Assembly: GCA_016177465.1 (NCBI GenBank)
Contig: JACOVF010000126.1
Span: 1 to 33,688, forward strand
DNA: 33,688 nucleotides
Reading direction: 5' to 3'
DNA from: Gemmatimonadota bacterium
GTDB taxonomy: Bacteria > Gemmatimonadota > Gemmatimonadetes > Gemmatimonadales > GWC2-71-9
A program made the translations under genes and the position numbers. Below are positions 8,244-16,297 of the stretch, piece by piece (position 1 is the first letter of the stretch; every line of letters begins with the position of its first letter). Under the pieces are notes generated by a model. That model worked only from the letters and a program-made list of their open reading frames with translations. It did no database searches and was not told the DNA's origin.

Positions 8244-8968
8244 TGGCGAACGAAAAGCAGCCCGGGGCGTCAACTCCGGGGACAGAAGCGCCGGCGGGAA
8301 CAACGCCGCAGGCAGCCACGCCCGAGGCGGCCACGCCCCAGGCGGCACACGCGCCGACGGCCGAGGCACAACGCCAGCGCGGCGGTCGGGGCCGCGGCCG
8401 GGGTGGCCGCGGGCGCGGCGAGCGGCGTTCGGACGCCGGCGACCGTCAGGGCCGCGAGGGCGATGGCTACGTCGAGAACGTGATCGCGATCAACCGCGTC
8501 GCCAAGGTCGTGAAGGGCGGCCGGCGGTTCAGCTTTAACGCGTTGGTCGCGGTGGGCGATGGACAGGGCAATGTCGGCATCGCCACCGGCAAGGCGAACG
8601 AGGTCAGCGAGGCGGTCCGCAAGGCCGTCGAAGCCGCCCGGCGGAAGCTGACGAACATCCCGCTCACCGGGACCACCATCCCGCACGAGGTCGTGGGCCA
8701 CCACGGCGCGGGGCGGGTGCTCTTGAAGCCCGCGGCGTCGGGGACCGGCGTGATCGCCGGCGGTCCGGTGCGCGCGGTGCTCGAGTGCGCGGGCGTGCGC
8801 GACATCCTCACCAAGAGCCTGGGCTCCAACAACCCGCACAACATGGTGCGGGCGGCGATGGACGGGCTGACGCGGCTGACCACGTCGCGGCGTGTGGCCA
8901 AGGAACGCGGGGTCGAGCTGGACGCGATCCCCTACAAGGCCCGCCAGGAGGTGGCCCATGGCGCGTAA
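8243..8968 (+). CDS. rpsE: 30S ribosomal protein S5 with RG-rich N-terminal extension
   Basis: S5 shapes the mRNA entry site and influences decoding accuracy. The S5 core starts near residue 73 ([19 protein letters not shown]) with the double-stranded-RNA-binding-like domain, followed by [20 protein letters not shown] and the C-terminal domain with [16 protein letters not shown]. In front lie about 70 extra residues: an Ala/Thr/Pro part with repeated [10 protein letters not shown], then an Arg-Gly block ([17 protein letters not shown]). This makes the protein 241 residues instead of about 165. The extension is probably disordered and basic, so it may contact RNA (inference). Confidence 0.96.
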   Translation: MANEKQPGASTPGTEAPAGTTPQAATPEAATPQAAHAPTAEAQRQRGGRGRGRGGRGRGERRSDAGDRQGREGDGYVENVIAINRVAKVVKGGRRFSFNALVAVGDGQGNVGIATGKANEVSEAVRKAVEAARRKLTNIPLTGTTIPHEVVGHHGAGRVLLKPAASGTGVIAGGPVRAVLECAGVRDILTKSLGSNNPHNMVRAAMDGLTRLTTSRRVAKERGVELDAIPYKARQEVAHGA

Positions 8969-9224
8969 GCCGCCGACCAGGAAGTACCGCAAGAAGGTCC
9001 GCGGGATCGACCCGGTCCTACCGCCAGCGGGCACCCGCAAGCTCCAGATCCGCCAGCGGCGCTCGGGCAGCGGCCATCCCGCGCGGTTGCGACGCACGCT
9101 CGAAGCGCTGGGGCTCAAGCACCACCAGGACGTCGTGATCCACGCGGACCATCCGGCGCTCCGTGGCATGCTCTACCAGGTACGCCACCTCGTCGAGGTG
9201 ACGCCGGTGAAGGAGGGGAAGTAA
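8958..9224 (+). CDS. rpmD: 50S ribosomal protein L30 with short basic N-terminal extension
   Basis: L30 is a small large-subunit protein near 5S rRNA helices. The ATG chosen overlaps the end of rpsE by 11 bases and gives 88 residues. The L30 core starts around residue 28 ([21 protein letters not shown]) and continues with the family's [11 protein letters not shown] and [12 protein letters not shown] stretches. Typical bacterial L30 is near 60 residues; the extra part is a basic leader ([16 protein letters not shown]). The open frame extends further upstream into rpsE, but that part has no support as coding. Confidence 0.9.
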   Translation: MARKPPTRKYRKKVRGIDPVLPPAGTRKLQIRQRRSGSGHPARLRRTLEALGLKHHQDVVIHADHPALRGMLYQVRHLVEVTPVKEGK

Positions 9225-9227
9225 GCG

Positions 9228-9707
9228 ATGGCGAAGGCCAAGGCGAAAGCGGAGCGGGCGGTCAAGCAGCTCGCGCTGCACGACCTCAAGCCGCCGCGCG
9301 GGTCTTCCCGCCCGCGCACCCGCGTCGGGCGCGGGCCCGGCTCGGGGCTCGGCAAGACGTCGGGCAAAGGCCACAAGGGCGAGAAAGCGCGCTCGGGCGG
9401 CGGCCGGCGCCCGGGCTTCGAGGGCGGTCAGATGCCGCTGATCCGACGCATCCCCAAGCGTGGGTTCATCAACCCGTTCAAGCAGGATGCTCAGGTCGTC
9501 AACGTGCGGCACCTCTCGCTCCTCGCGGAGGGCGTCGAGGTGACGCCGGAGACGCTGTTCGGGGCGGGGCTCGTGCGCCGGCCGGACACCCCCATCAAGC
9601 TGCTTGGCATGGGCGAGGTGCAGCGGAAGTTCGTCGTGAAAGGCGTGGCCATCTCGACCTCCGCGCGGGCCAAGATCGAGCAGGCCGGCGGAACGATCGA
9701 GGGCTGA
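9228..9707 (+). CDS. rplO: 50S ribosomal protein L15
   Basis: L15 is a late-assembly protein that bridges 23S rRNA domains. The 159-residue product has the glycine-rich N-terminal region of the family (RVGRGPGSGLGKTSGKGHKG, then GGGRRPGFEGGQMPL), followed by IPKRGFINPF and a C-terminal globular domain. About 17 residues of Lys/Ala-rich leader precede the usual LHDLKPPRGS start. It is three bases after rpmD and four before secY, the classic L15-SecY order. Confidence 0.97.
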   Translation: MAKAKAKAERAVKQLALHDLKPPRGSSRPRTRVGRGPGSGLGKTSGKGHKGEKARSGGGRRPGFEGGQMPLIRRIPKRGFINPFKQDAQVVNVRHLSLLAEGVEVTPETLFGAGLVRRPDTPIKLLGMGEVQRKFVVKGVAISTSARAKIEQAGGTIEG

Positions 9708-9711
9708 GCCC

Positions 9712-11019
9712 GTGACGACGCCGCAGATCCCCAATCTCTTCAAGGTCCCGGAGCTGAAGGAAAAGATCCTCTTCACGCTCCTGTGCCTCCTGGTCTACCG
9801 CGTCGGCGCGCACGTCGCGACGCCCGGTGTGAACGTCCAGGCCCTGACCGACTTCCTGCAGACGGCGGGGCAGGGCACCCTGTTCAGCCTGTACGATCTG
9901 TTCGCGGGCGGCGGCTTCTCGCGCGCGACGGTGTTCGCGCTGGGGATCATGCCCTACATCTCCGCGAGCATCGTGTTCCAGCTGGCCGGCCCGGTGTTCC
10001 CCATCATCGAGAAGATGCAGCGTGACGAGGAGGGGCGGAAAAAGCTCACGCAGTGGACCCGCTACCTCACCGTCGTGTTGTGCATGTTCCAGGCATACGG
10101 GTTCGCGATCTTCACCGAGCAGCTCCCTGGTGCCGTGGCGCACGCCGGCATGGCGTTCCGGATGACCACGGTCCTGACGCTCACCACGGGCGGCGTCTTC
10201 ATCATGTGGCTGGGCGAGCAGATCACCGAGCGGGGCATCGGGAACGGGATGAGCCTGCTCATCTTCTTCTCGATCATCGAGCGGTTCTTGCCCGAGACGC
10301 TGCGCACCATCGAGGCGCTGCAGGCCAGGGCGCTGTCGTTCCCGGTGCTGTTGGCGGTGCTCGGCGTGATGGTGCTGGTCGTCGCCGGGACCGTGGCGGT
10401 GACGGTGGCGGCGCGCCGCATCCCGATCCAGATCCCGCGCAAGGTGATGGGCCGCGGCCGCATCCGCGAGGGGCAGAAGACCTTCATCCCGCTGCGGCTC
10501 AACACCGCCAACGTGATGCCGATCATCTTCGCCCAGTCGCTCATCATCGTGCCGGGCACGCTCGCGACGTTCTCGAACGTGCCCTGGCTCAAGGCGATGG
10601 CCGATCTGTTCAACACCACCTCGCCGGTCTACATCGTCTCGAGCGTGGTCCTGATCGTCTTCTTCGCCTACTTCTACACGTCGATCATCTTCAACCCGGT
10701 GGACCTGGCGGAGAACCTCAAGAAACAGGGCGGGTTCATCCCCGGCGTGAAGCCCGGCGCCGCCACGGCCGACTACATCGACGAGGTGCTGTCGCGCATC
10801 ACGCTTCCGGGCTCGCTGTTCCTCGCCGCGGTGGCCATGATGCCGATCATCGTCTCGAACGTGCTCAACATGCCGTTCGGGTTCGGCGGCACGGCCCTGC
10901 TCATCGTCGTGGGGGTAGGGCTCGATACCGTCCAGCAAGTACAGCAGCACCTGTTGCTGCGGCACTACGACGGCTTCATGAAAGAAGGCCGGGTCAAGTT
11001 CCGCGGCCGTCCGCGGTAA
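9712..11019 (+). CDS. secY: Protein translocase subunit SecY
   Basis: SecY is the channel-forming subunit of the SecYEG translocon in the inner membrane. The start is GTG with GAGGG upstream. The 435-residue product shows ten hydrophobic segments. Diagnostic stretches are the plug region FSLYDLFAGGGFSRATVFALG, then IMPYISASIVFQL, the RGIGNGMSLLIF segment, and NPVDLAENLKKQGGFIPGVKPG in the last large cytosolic loop. It sits between L15 and Adk as in most bacteria, so its supply is tied to ribosome synthesis. Confidence 0.98.
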   Translation: MTTPQIPNLFKVPELKEKILFTLLCLLVYRVGAHVATPGVNVQALTDFLQTAGQGTLFSLYDLFAGGGFSRATVFALGIMPYISASIVFQLAGPVFPIIEKMQRDEEGRKKLTQWTRYLTVVLCMFQAYGFAIFTEQLPGAVAHAGMAFRMTTVLTLTTGGVFIMWLGEQITERGIGNGMSLLIFFSIIERFLPETLRTIEALQARALSFPVLLAVLGVMVLVVAGTVAVTVAARRIPIQIPRKVMGRGRIREGQKTFIPLRLNTANVMPIIFAQSLIIVPGTLATFSNVPWLKAMADLFNTTSPVYIVSSVVLIVFFAYFYTSIIFNPVDLAENLKKQGGFIPGVKPGAATADYIDEVLSRITLPGSLFLAAVAMMPIIVSNVLNMPFGFGGTALLIVVGVGLDTVQQVQQHLLLRHYDGFMKEGRVKFRGRPR

Positions 11020-11020
11020 C

Positions 11021-11584
11021 GTGTTCATCCTCCTGCTCGGCGCGCCGGGCTCCGGCAAGGGGACGCAGGGCAAGATCCTCGCCGAGCGGCTCGGCGTGCC
11101 GAAGATCGCCACCGGCGACATCCTCCGGGGGGCCATGAAGGCCGGCACCCCGCTCGGCCGTGAGGCCAAGAAGTTCTATGACGCGGGCAAGCTTGTGCCG
11201 GACCAGGTGATCCTCGGCCTGATCAAGGACGAGCTGGTCAAGCCCCAGGCGAAGGACGGCGCCGTCTTCGACGGCTTCCCGCGCACCTCGGCGCAGGCCG
11301 AGCTGGTGGACAAGACGCTGGGGGAGCGAGGCCAGCGGCTGAACCACATCCTGTTGCTCGACGTGACGGAGGAGGAACTGGTGCGGCGGCTGCACGGCCG
11401 GGCCGTGCAGGAAGGCCGCTCCGACGACACCAGCGAGGCGATCACGACCCGACTCCGGGTCTACCAGCAGGAGACCGCGCCCCTCATCGCGCACTACGCG
11501 CAGCGGGGCAACGTTCACCGGGTGCCGGGCACGGGCACCGTCGAGCAGATCGCCGAGGAGATCAAGCGGATCATCGGGCGATGA
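11021..11584 (+). CDS. adk: Adenylate kinase, short-LID form
   Basis: Adk interconverts ATP, ADP and AMP in the cytosol. The GTG start one base after secY gives MFILLLGAPGSGKGTQGKIL with the P-loop GAPGSGKGT at residues 8-16. AMP-binding residues are in IATGDILRGAM, and the conserved DGFPRT follows the NMP domain. At 187 residues it is the short form: the LID region is a brief loop (RAVQEGRSDDT) with no zinc cysteines, unlike the forms of about 215 residues. The start ATG of map overlaps its TGA. Confidence 0.97.
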   Translation: MFILLLGAPGSGKGTQGKILAERLGVPKIATGDILRGAMKAGTPLGREAKKFYDAGKLVPDQVILGLIKDELVKPQAKDGAVFDGFPRTSAQAELVDKTLGERGQRLNHILLLDVTEEELVRRLHGRAVQEGRSDDTSEAITTRLRVYQQETAPLIAHYAQRGNVHRVPGTGTVEQIAEEIKRIIGR

Positions 11585-12342
11585 TCACGATTAAGTCGCC
11601 GCGGGAGATCGAGACGATGGCGGCCGCAGGTCGCATCGTTGCGGAGACGCTGGCGCTGGTCGCCTCGCACGTGCGCCCTGGTGTCTCCACCGCCGATCTC
11701 GATCGTCTCGCCGAAGAGTTCATCCGGAGCCACCCCGGCGCCCGGCCCTCATTCAAGGGGCTGTACGACTTCCCCGCCACGCTCTGCACCTCGATCAACC
11801 AGGAAGTGGTCCACGGAATCCCCTCGCCCCGGCGCGTGCTCAACGAGGGGGACCTGCTGAGCGTCGACGTCGGCGTCTGGCTCGAGGGGCTGCATGCCGA
11901 CTCGGCGGCGACATTCCCGGTGGGCGAGATCCGGTCCGAAGCGAACCGCCTGCTGCAGGTGACCCAGGAAGCGCTGGCCGCGGGCGTCGCCCAGGCGCGG
12001 GTCGGCAATCACGTCGGTGACATCGGGCACGCGGTGCAGCAGGTGGCGGAAGCGGCGGGGTACTCGGTGGTGCGGGAGCTGGTGGGCCACGGCATCGGCG
12101 CGAGCTTTCACGAGGAGCCGCAGGTGCCGAACTATGGCAAGCCCCGGCGCGGCCCGCGCCTCGTGCCGGGGATGACGATCGCGATCGAGCCGATGGTGAA
12201 CGTTGGGGGCCCCGAGATCCGCACCCTCGACGACAAGTGGACCGTCGTGACGCAGGATGGGTCGCTCTCGGCCCACTTCGAGCACACCGTGGCAGTGCTC
12301 GCCAACGGCGGGCCGCCAAGGGTGTTGACCGCGGCCGGCTAG
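11581..12342 (+). CDS. map: Methionine aminopeptidase, type I
   Basis: MetAP removes the initiator methionine from nascent proteins. The 253-residue product has the pita-bread fold metal ligands Asp96 (SVDVG), Asp107 (HADSA), His170 (GHGIG), Glu203 (AIEPM) and Glu234 (HFEHT), with the substrate-contacting His78 in EVVHGIP. No N-terminal zinc-finger extension is present, so it is type Ia. It is the last gene of the ribosomal run. Its TAG stop overlaps the stop of the convergent ftcD gene within the palindrome CTAG, leaving no room for a terminator. Confidence 0.97.
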   Translation: MITIKSPREIETMAAAGRIVAETLALVASHVRPGVSTADLDRLAEEFIRSHPGARPSFKGLYDFPATLCTSINQEVVHGIPSPRRVLNEGDLLSVDVGVWLEGLHADSAATFPVGEIRSEANRLLQVTQEALAAGVAQARVGNHVGDIGHAVQQVAEAAGYSVVRELVGHGIGASFHEEPQVPNYGKPRRGPRLVPGMTIAIEPMVNVGGPEIRTLDDKWTVVTQDGSLSAHFEHTVAVLANGGPPRVLTAAG

Positions 12343-13814
12343 CTCGGTCGCGGGGCGGGAGGGAAGCTGCGCCCGAGCTCCTCGGCTTCCAGTGCCAGCT
12401 GCGCACCCAGCCGTCGATCACTCAGCGCGGCGAGATTGACCTTCACGTTTTCCAGCGCGCCGAGCATTGCCGTCTTGGCGAGGAGCTGTCCCACGGCGGC
12501 GTCGGAGCGGGCGTTCTTGTTGCCGATCTCCTCCATCTCCCCTGCGAGAACGATCAGCCGCGCTGCGCGGCGCGCAGCGTCGAGCGGGGTTCGGACCGCC
12601 TGCAGAAGAGCTGCGTCGATGCGTTGCGTGCGGTCGCGGGCGTCCTTCGGGACCTTGTAGGCTTCGCTGACCTTCGCGTACGCCGCCGCGTCCTCGTCCA
12701 CGAGCTGCCGCAGCTCGGCGCGCAGCGTCTCGGCTTCGCCGAGGATCTCCTTCGCGCGCCCCTCAACCGCGGCGTACGCCTTGCGGCCGACCGTGAGCCG
12801 CGCCACCATGGCGACGAGCGCGCCGGCAAGCACCCCCGCCAGCGCCGCGGCGCTCCCGCCTCCCGGCACCGGGTTCGATCCTGCCAGCTCCTCGATCCAC
12901 TGGTCGAGTGTCGGTCCCTCGACCGCGCGGATCTTGGCCTCGAGGAGGTGGTCGGCGGCGTCGGGGAGCTTGAGGTAAGCCGCCCCGGCCCCGAAGATGC
13001 CCCGCTCGGGGATCAGCCCCACGACTTCGCTTTTCAGCACGTCCACCCCGCGACTCTTCGCCTCGGCCGCGACCGCTGAGAACACCGTGGCGGGGGATGT
13101 GAGGTCGATATCGAGCAGGTTCATCGACACCTGCGCCTTGCCTACCACCTCGAATCCGCTCGCCTGAAGCCCGGGGAGCCCGCCGCTCGAAGTGCGGATT
13201 CCCTTGGCGACGTCCTTGGCGATCTGCACGTCGCCGGTGTCCAGGTAGATGTTGTACGCGACGAGAAACGGCCGGGCGCCGATCGCGGTGCAGCCGGCGG
13301 TGGGGTGGATCTTCCTCGGTCCGAAGTCCGGGTCGGCCGCCGGATCGGCGCCGATCCGTTCGCGCAGCCCCTCGAACTGGCCCTTGCGGATGTCGGGGAG
13401 CCGCTCGCGTTCAGGGCGGGTGGCCGCGTTCGCATAGAGAAACACCGGGATCTCGAGTTCCCGGCCAACGCGCTCGGCGAGCCGCTTGGCGAGCGCCACG
13501 CAGTCGTCCATGGTGACGTCACGTACCGGGATGAACGGGACGACGTCCGTGGCGCCCATCCGCGGGTGCTCGCCCTGGTGCTTGGTCAGGTCGATCCGTT
13601 CCCTCGCCACCCGGACTGCGCGGTACGCCGCTTCGACGGCCGCCGCCGGCGGCGCCACGAACGTGAACACCGAACGGTGGTGCGACGCGTCGGCCTGGAC
13701 GTCCAGGAGCTTCACCCCGGGGACGCCGGCGATCGCCGCGCGCAGGGCGTCCAGGACCTGCGGGTCGCGGCCTTCGGAGAAGTTGGGGACGCATTCGACG
13801 AGCGGTGAAGGCAT
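12339..13814 (-). CDS. ftcD: Glutamate formimidoyltransferase / formimidoyl-THF cyclodeaminase fusion
   Basis: The enzyme moves the formimino group from formiminoglutamate to tetrahydrofolate and then cyclises it with ammonia release, feeding histidine-derived carbon into the folate pool. Residues 1-300 are the transferase: VECVPNFSEGRD at the start, catalytic His83 in GEHPRMGATDVVPF, and HPTAGCTAIGARPFLVAYN. From about residue 305 comes the cyclodeaminase, with NPVPGGGSAAALAG and a helical domain ending near EEIGNKNARSDAAVG. The 491 residues match the two-domain fusion. No other hut genes are nearby. It directly follows the phosphatase gene, ATG next to TAG. Confidence 0.96.
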   Translation of the reverse strand: MPSPLVECVPNFSEGRDPQVLDALRAAIAGVPGVKLLDVQADASHHRSVFTFVAPPAAAVEAAYRAVRVARERIDLTKHQGEHPRMGATDVVPFIPVRDVTMDDCVALAKRLAERVGRELEIPVFLYANAATRPERERLPDIRKGQFEGLRERIGADPAADPDFGPRKIHPTAGCTAIGARPFLVAYNIYLDTGDVQIAKDVAKGIRTSSGGLPGLQASGFEVVGKAQVSMNLLDIDLTSPATVFSAVAAEAKSRGVDVLKSEVVGLIPERGIFGAGAAYLKLPDAADHLLEAKIRAVEGPTLDQWIEELAGSNPVPGGGSAAALAGVLAGALVAMVARLTVGRKAYAAVEGRAKEILGEAETLRAELRQLVDEDAAAYAKVSEAYKVPKDARDRTQRIDAALLQAVRTPLDAARRAARLIVLAGEMEEIGNKNARSDAAVGQLLAKTAMLGALENVKVNLAALSDRRLGAQLALEAEELGRSFPPAPRPS

Positions 13815-14603
13815 CTACACGTTCCCCAAGAGGTCGGTGAGCCAACGGTGCAGGGTGGGGTTCCCGGCCACGATCGAGCCGTCTCCCAGCACCTCGTCGC
13901 TCCCCTCGATCGTGGTGACCACGCCGCCCGCCTCCCGCACCAGCACGACGCCGGCCGCCACGTCCCACGGCGCGAGCGACAGCTCCCAGAACACGTCGAA
14001 TCGACCCGCGGCCACGTCGGCCAGGTCGAGCGCTGCGGAGCCCGCGCGCCGGACGCCGCTCGAGGCGCGGAGTACCGTGGCGAACTGCCGCAGGTAACGG
14101 TCTAACTGCTCGATGTGCTTGAACGGGAACCCGGTCCCCACGAGCGCCCGCCGCGGATCGGTGACCGCGGAAACCTGGAGCCGCCGCTCGCCCAGCCATG
14201 CGCCGTGCCCTGCGGCTGCGTGGTACACCACGTCGCGCGCCACGTCGTGAATCACGCCCACACCCAACATCCCACTCACCACGCACCCAATCGACACTGC
14301 GTACTGCGGATACTGGTGCAGGAAGTTCGTCGTGCCGTCGAGCGGGTCGACGATCCACACGATTTCGCCGTCGCGCGCCCGCACGGGGCTCAGCTCCTCC
14401 CCCACGACGATCGAACCGGGCACCGCGTTCGCCAGCGACTCGGCGATGAGCGACTCGGCGGTGCGGTCGATCTCGGTCACGAAATCGTGCCGCGACTTCT
14501 CCGTCCAGGCGGCGGGATCGGGGGTGTGCACCTCCTGCAGATACCCCACCGCCCGTCGGGAGGCGTGCCGCGCGACATCGACTAAGTCCAAGAGATTCCG
14601 CAC
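13815..14603 (-). CDS. Inositol-monophosphatase-family phosphatase
   Basis: This is a lithium-sensitive-type sugar-phosphate phosphatase of the FIG superfamily, acting in the cytosol. The metal-binding signatures are present: GEE at residues 68-70, the DPLDGTT motif at residues 86-92 and WDVAAG at 213-218. The frame stays open far upstream into trpS on the other strand, but the family start points to the GTG used here, giving 262 residues (MRNLLDLVDVARHASR). SuhB-like inositol-1-phosphatase is the closest functional guess; fructose-bisphosphatase, histidinol-phosphatase or nucleotidase activity cannot be excluded. It lies 39 bases from the divergent trpS start and heads the unit with ftcD. 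Confidence 0.88.
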   Translation of the reverse strand: MRNLLDLVDVARHASRRAVGYLQEVHTPDPAAWTEKSRHDFVTEIDRTAESLIAESLANAVPGSIVVGEELSPVRARDGEIVWIVDPLDGTTNFLHQYPQYAVSIGCVVSGMLGVGVIHDVARDVVYHAAAGHGAWLGERRLQVSAVTDPRRALVGTGFPFKHIEQLDRYLRQFATVLRASSGVRRAGSAALDLADVAAGRFDVFWELSLAPWDVAAGVVLVREAGGVVTTIEGSDEVLGDGSIVAGNPTLHRWLTDLLGNV

Positions 14604-14604
14604 C

Positions 14605-14633
14605 TTGCGGCGACTATCCCCCCACTCTAGCTT
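14605..14633 (+). promoter_or_regulatory. Predicted trpS promoter with start-proximal -10 box
   Basis: TTGCGG (14605-14610) and TAGCTT (14628-14633) are 17 bases apart. The -10 box ends nine bases before the trpS ATG, so transcription would begin almost at the start codon. The region overlaps the start of the divergent phosphatase gene. Confidence 0.5.
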
Positions 14634-14642
14634 GTGAGCCCT

Positions 14643-15629
14643 ATGGCGCGCGTCTTTTCCGGGATCCAGCCCTCCGGCGAGCTCCACATCGGCAATTACC
14701 TGGGCGCCGTCCAGAACTGGGTCCAGCTGCAGCACCAGCACGACTGCCTTTTCTGCATTGTCGACCTGCACGCCGTGACGCAAGCCTACGAGCCCGCGAC
14801 GCTTGCCCAGCGCACCACCGACATGGCCATAGGTCTGCTCGCGGCGGGGCTCGATCCCGAGCGCTGCATCGTCTTCGTCCAATCCCACGTGCCCGAGCAC
14901 AGCGAGCTGAACTGGCTGCTCACGATCGTGACCCCGCTCGGCGAGCTCGAACGCCAGACCCAGTTCAAGGACAAGGCGCAGCGCCAGGCAAGCGTGCCCG
15001 CGGGGCTGCTCAACTACCCTGTCCTCCAGGCTGCGGACGTACTGCTCTACAAGGCGACCCTCGTCCCCGTGGGGGAGGACCAGCTGCAGCACCTCGAGCT
15101 GATGCGCGAGATCGCGCGCCGCTGGAATGGCCGCTTCGGCGAGGGCTTCTTCCCGCAGCCCCAGGCCCACCTCTCGACCGCGAAGCGCGTCCTCGGGCTC
15201 GATGGCCAGGTCAAGATGAGCAAGAGCCTGGGCAACACGATCAGCCTGTTCGACACTCCCGACACGATCTGGGAGAAGCTGCGGCCCGCCGCCACCGATC
15301 CGGCTCGCAAGACCCGCAAGGACCCGGGGACCCCCCAGCTGTGCAACGTCTTCACCATCCACCAGGGCTTCTCGCCACCGGAGACGCAGGCCCACGTGGC
15401 GCGGCAGTGCCGGACCGCGGGCTGGGGCTGCCTCGATTGCAAGCGGGTACTGGCGGACAATATGATAGCCACGCTGACCCCGATCCGCGAGCGGGCGCAG
15501 CAGCTGCAGGCTCGGCGGGTGACTGACGTCCTTCGCGCCGGCGCGGCCAAGGCGCGGGCGCTCGCGCGGCAAACGATCGCCGAGGTGCGGCAGCGGATGG
15601 GGTTCCTGGCGGGAGCGGAGGCGTCATGA
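14643..15629 (+). CDS. trpS: Tryptophanyl-tRNA synthetase with Fe-S-type cysteine motif
   Basis: This class I synthetase charges tRNA-Trp. The HIGH motif is HIGN at about residues 15-18 in SGIQPSGELHIGNYLGAV, and KMSKS is present in GQVKMSKSLGNTI. The product is 328 residues from the ATG; an in-frame GTG nine bases earlier is less likely because it abuts the -10 box. Cysteines at 234, 256, 263 and 266 form C-x21-C-x6-C-x2-C, close to the C-x22-C-x6-C-x2-C motif that binds a [4Fe-4S] cluster in Thermotoga maritima TrpRS. The stop overlaps the next gene as ATGA, so it heads a six-gene unit. Confidence 0.96.
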   Translation: MARVFSGIQPSGELHIGNYLGAVQNWVQLQHQHDCLFCIVDLHAVTQAYEPATLAQRTTDMAIGLLAAGLDPERCIVFVQSHVPEHSELNWLLTIVTPLGELERQTQFKDKAQRQASVPAGLLNYPVLQAADVLLYKATLVPVGEDQLQHLELMREIARRWNGRFGEGFFPQPQAHLSTAKRVLGLDGQVKMSKSLGNTISLFDTPDTIWEKLRPAATDPARKTRKDPGTPQLCNVFTIHQGFSPPETQAHVARQCRTAGWGCLDCKRVLADNMIATLTPIRERAQQLQARRVTDVLRAGAAKARALARQTIAEVRQRMGFLAGAEAS

Positions 15630-16297
15630 GCGAGCTGATGGACCGGGTGATCGAGATCTTCCGGCTCGAGCTGATGTTACAGCTCGCGCTCGCGACCGTC
15701 CTGGGCGGCGCGATCGGGCTGGAGCGCGAGTTGGGGGGCAAGCCCGCGGGGCTGCGCACCAACATCTTGATCTGCATCGGTTCGGCGCTCTACACCAAGC
15801 TCTCGATCACGATGGCGAGCGGCACCGCCGACCCGACACGCGTGGCGGCGCAGATCGTCACCGGGGTCGGGTTCATCGGTGCGGGCACGATCCTGCACGC
15901 CCGCGGTGCGGTGGTGGGGCTGACGAGCGCGGCGACCATCTGGGTGGTCGCGGCGATCGGTGTGGCCCTCGGCGCCGGCTACTACCTCGAGGCATGCGGC
16001 ACGACGCTCTTGGTGATTCTCGTCCTGCAGGGGCTGGGGCGCGTCGAGGTACTCGTCGAGCGCCAGGCGGCGACGAGCCGGGTGTCGATCCACGCCCGGC
16101 CGGAGCCGCAGGTTGTGGAGGAGTTGGAAACGGTGGTGCAGCGCGCCGGACTCGAGATCGTTCGCCAGACGCACCGCCGCGAGAACGTGGACCTGGTGGT
16201 GGAGTACGAGCTGCGCGGGCCCAAGCGGCTGCACGACCAGGTGATGATCGCCCTGCTGCACCACGCCAGCGTGCGGACGGTCTCGACCGGCGAGTGA
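15626..16297 (+). CDS. MgtC/SapB-family membrane protein
   Basis: MgtC/SapB proteins are inner-membrane proteins linked to growth at low magnesium and, in pathogens, to survival in macrophages, where MgtC modulates the F-type ATPase. The N-terminal 140 residues hold about four hydrophobic segments with the family signatures GGAIGLERELGGKPAGLRTN and VTGVGFIGAGTILH, then GLTSAATIWVVAAIGVALGAG. The C-terminal 80 residues form a soluble ACT-like region (VSIHARPEPQVVEELETVV). The 223 residues suit the family. It overlaps trpS by ATGA and the next gene by GTGA. A CorA homologue lies in the same window but in another unit. Confidence 0.92.
   Translation: MSELMDRVIEIFRLELMLQLALATVLGGAIGLERELGGKPAGLRTNILICIGSALYTKLSITMASGTADPTRVAAQIVTGVGFIGAGTILHARGAVVGLTSAATIWVVAAIGVALGAGYYLEACGTTLLVILVLQGLGRVEVLVERQAATSRVSIHARPEPQVVEELETVVQRAGLEIVRQTHRRENVDLVVEYELRGPKRLHDQVMIALLHHASVRTVSTGE

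Noticed and set aside
14634..14642. GTG at 14634 as trpS start
   Set aside because: It abuts the predicted -10 box, so it would not be on the transcript, and the family N terminus fits the ATG at 14643.
14604..14642. Promoter for the - strand phosphatase gene in the 39-base divergent gap
   Set aside because: TAGAGT lies about 22 bases before the GTG on that strand, but no -35 match is found at a suitable distance, so I did not list it.
14604..15572. Upstream extension of the phosphatase frame into trpS on the - strand
   Set aside because: The family start lies at 14603. The extra 323 codons have no recognisable domain and are antisense to trpS.
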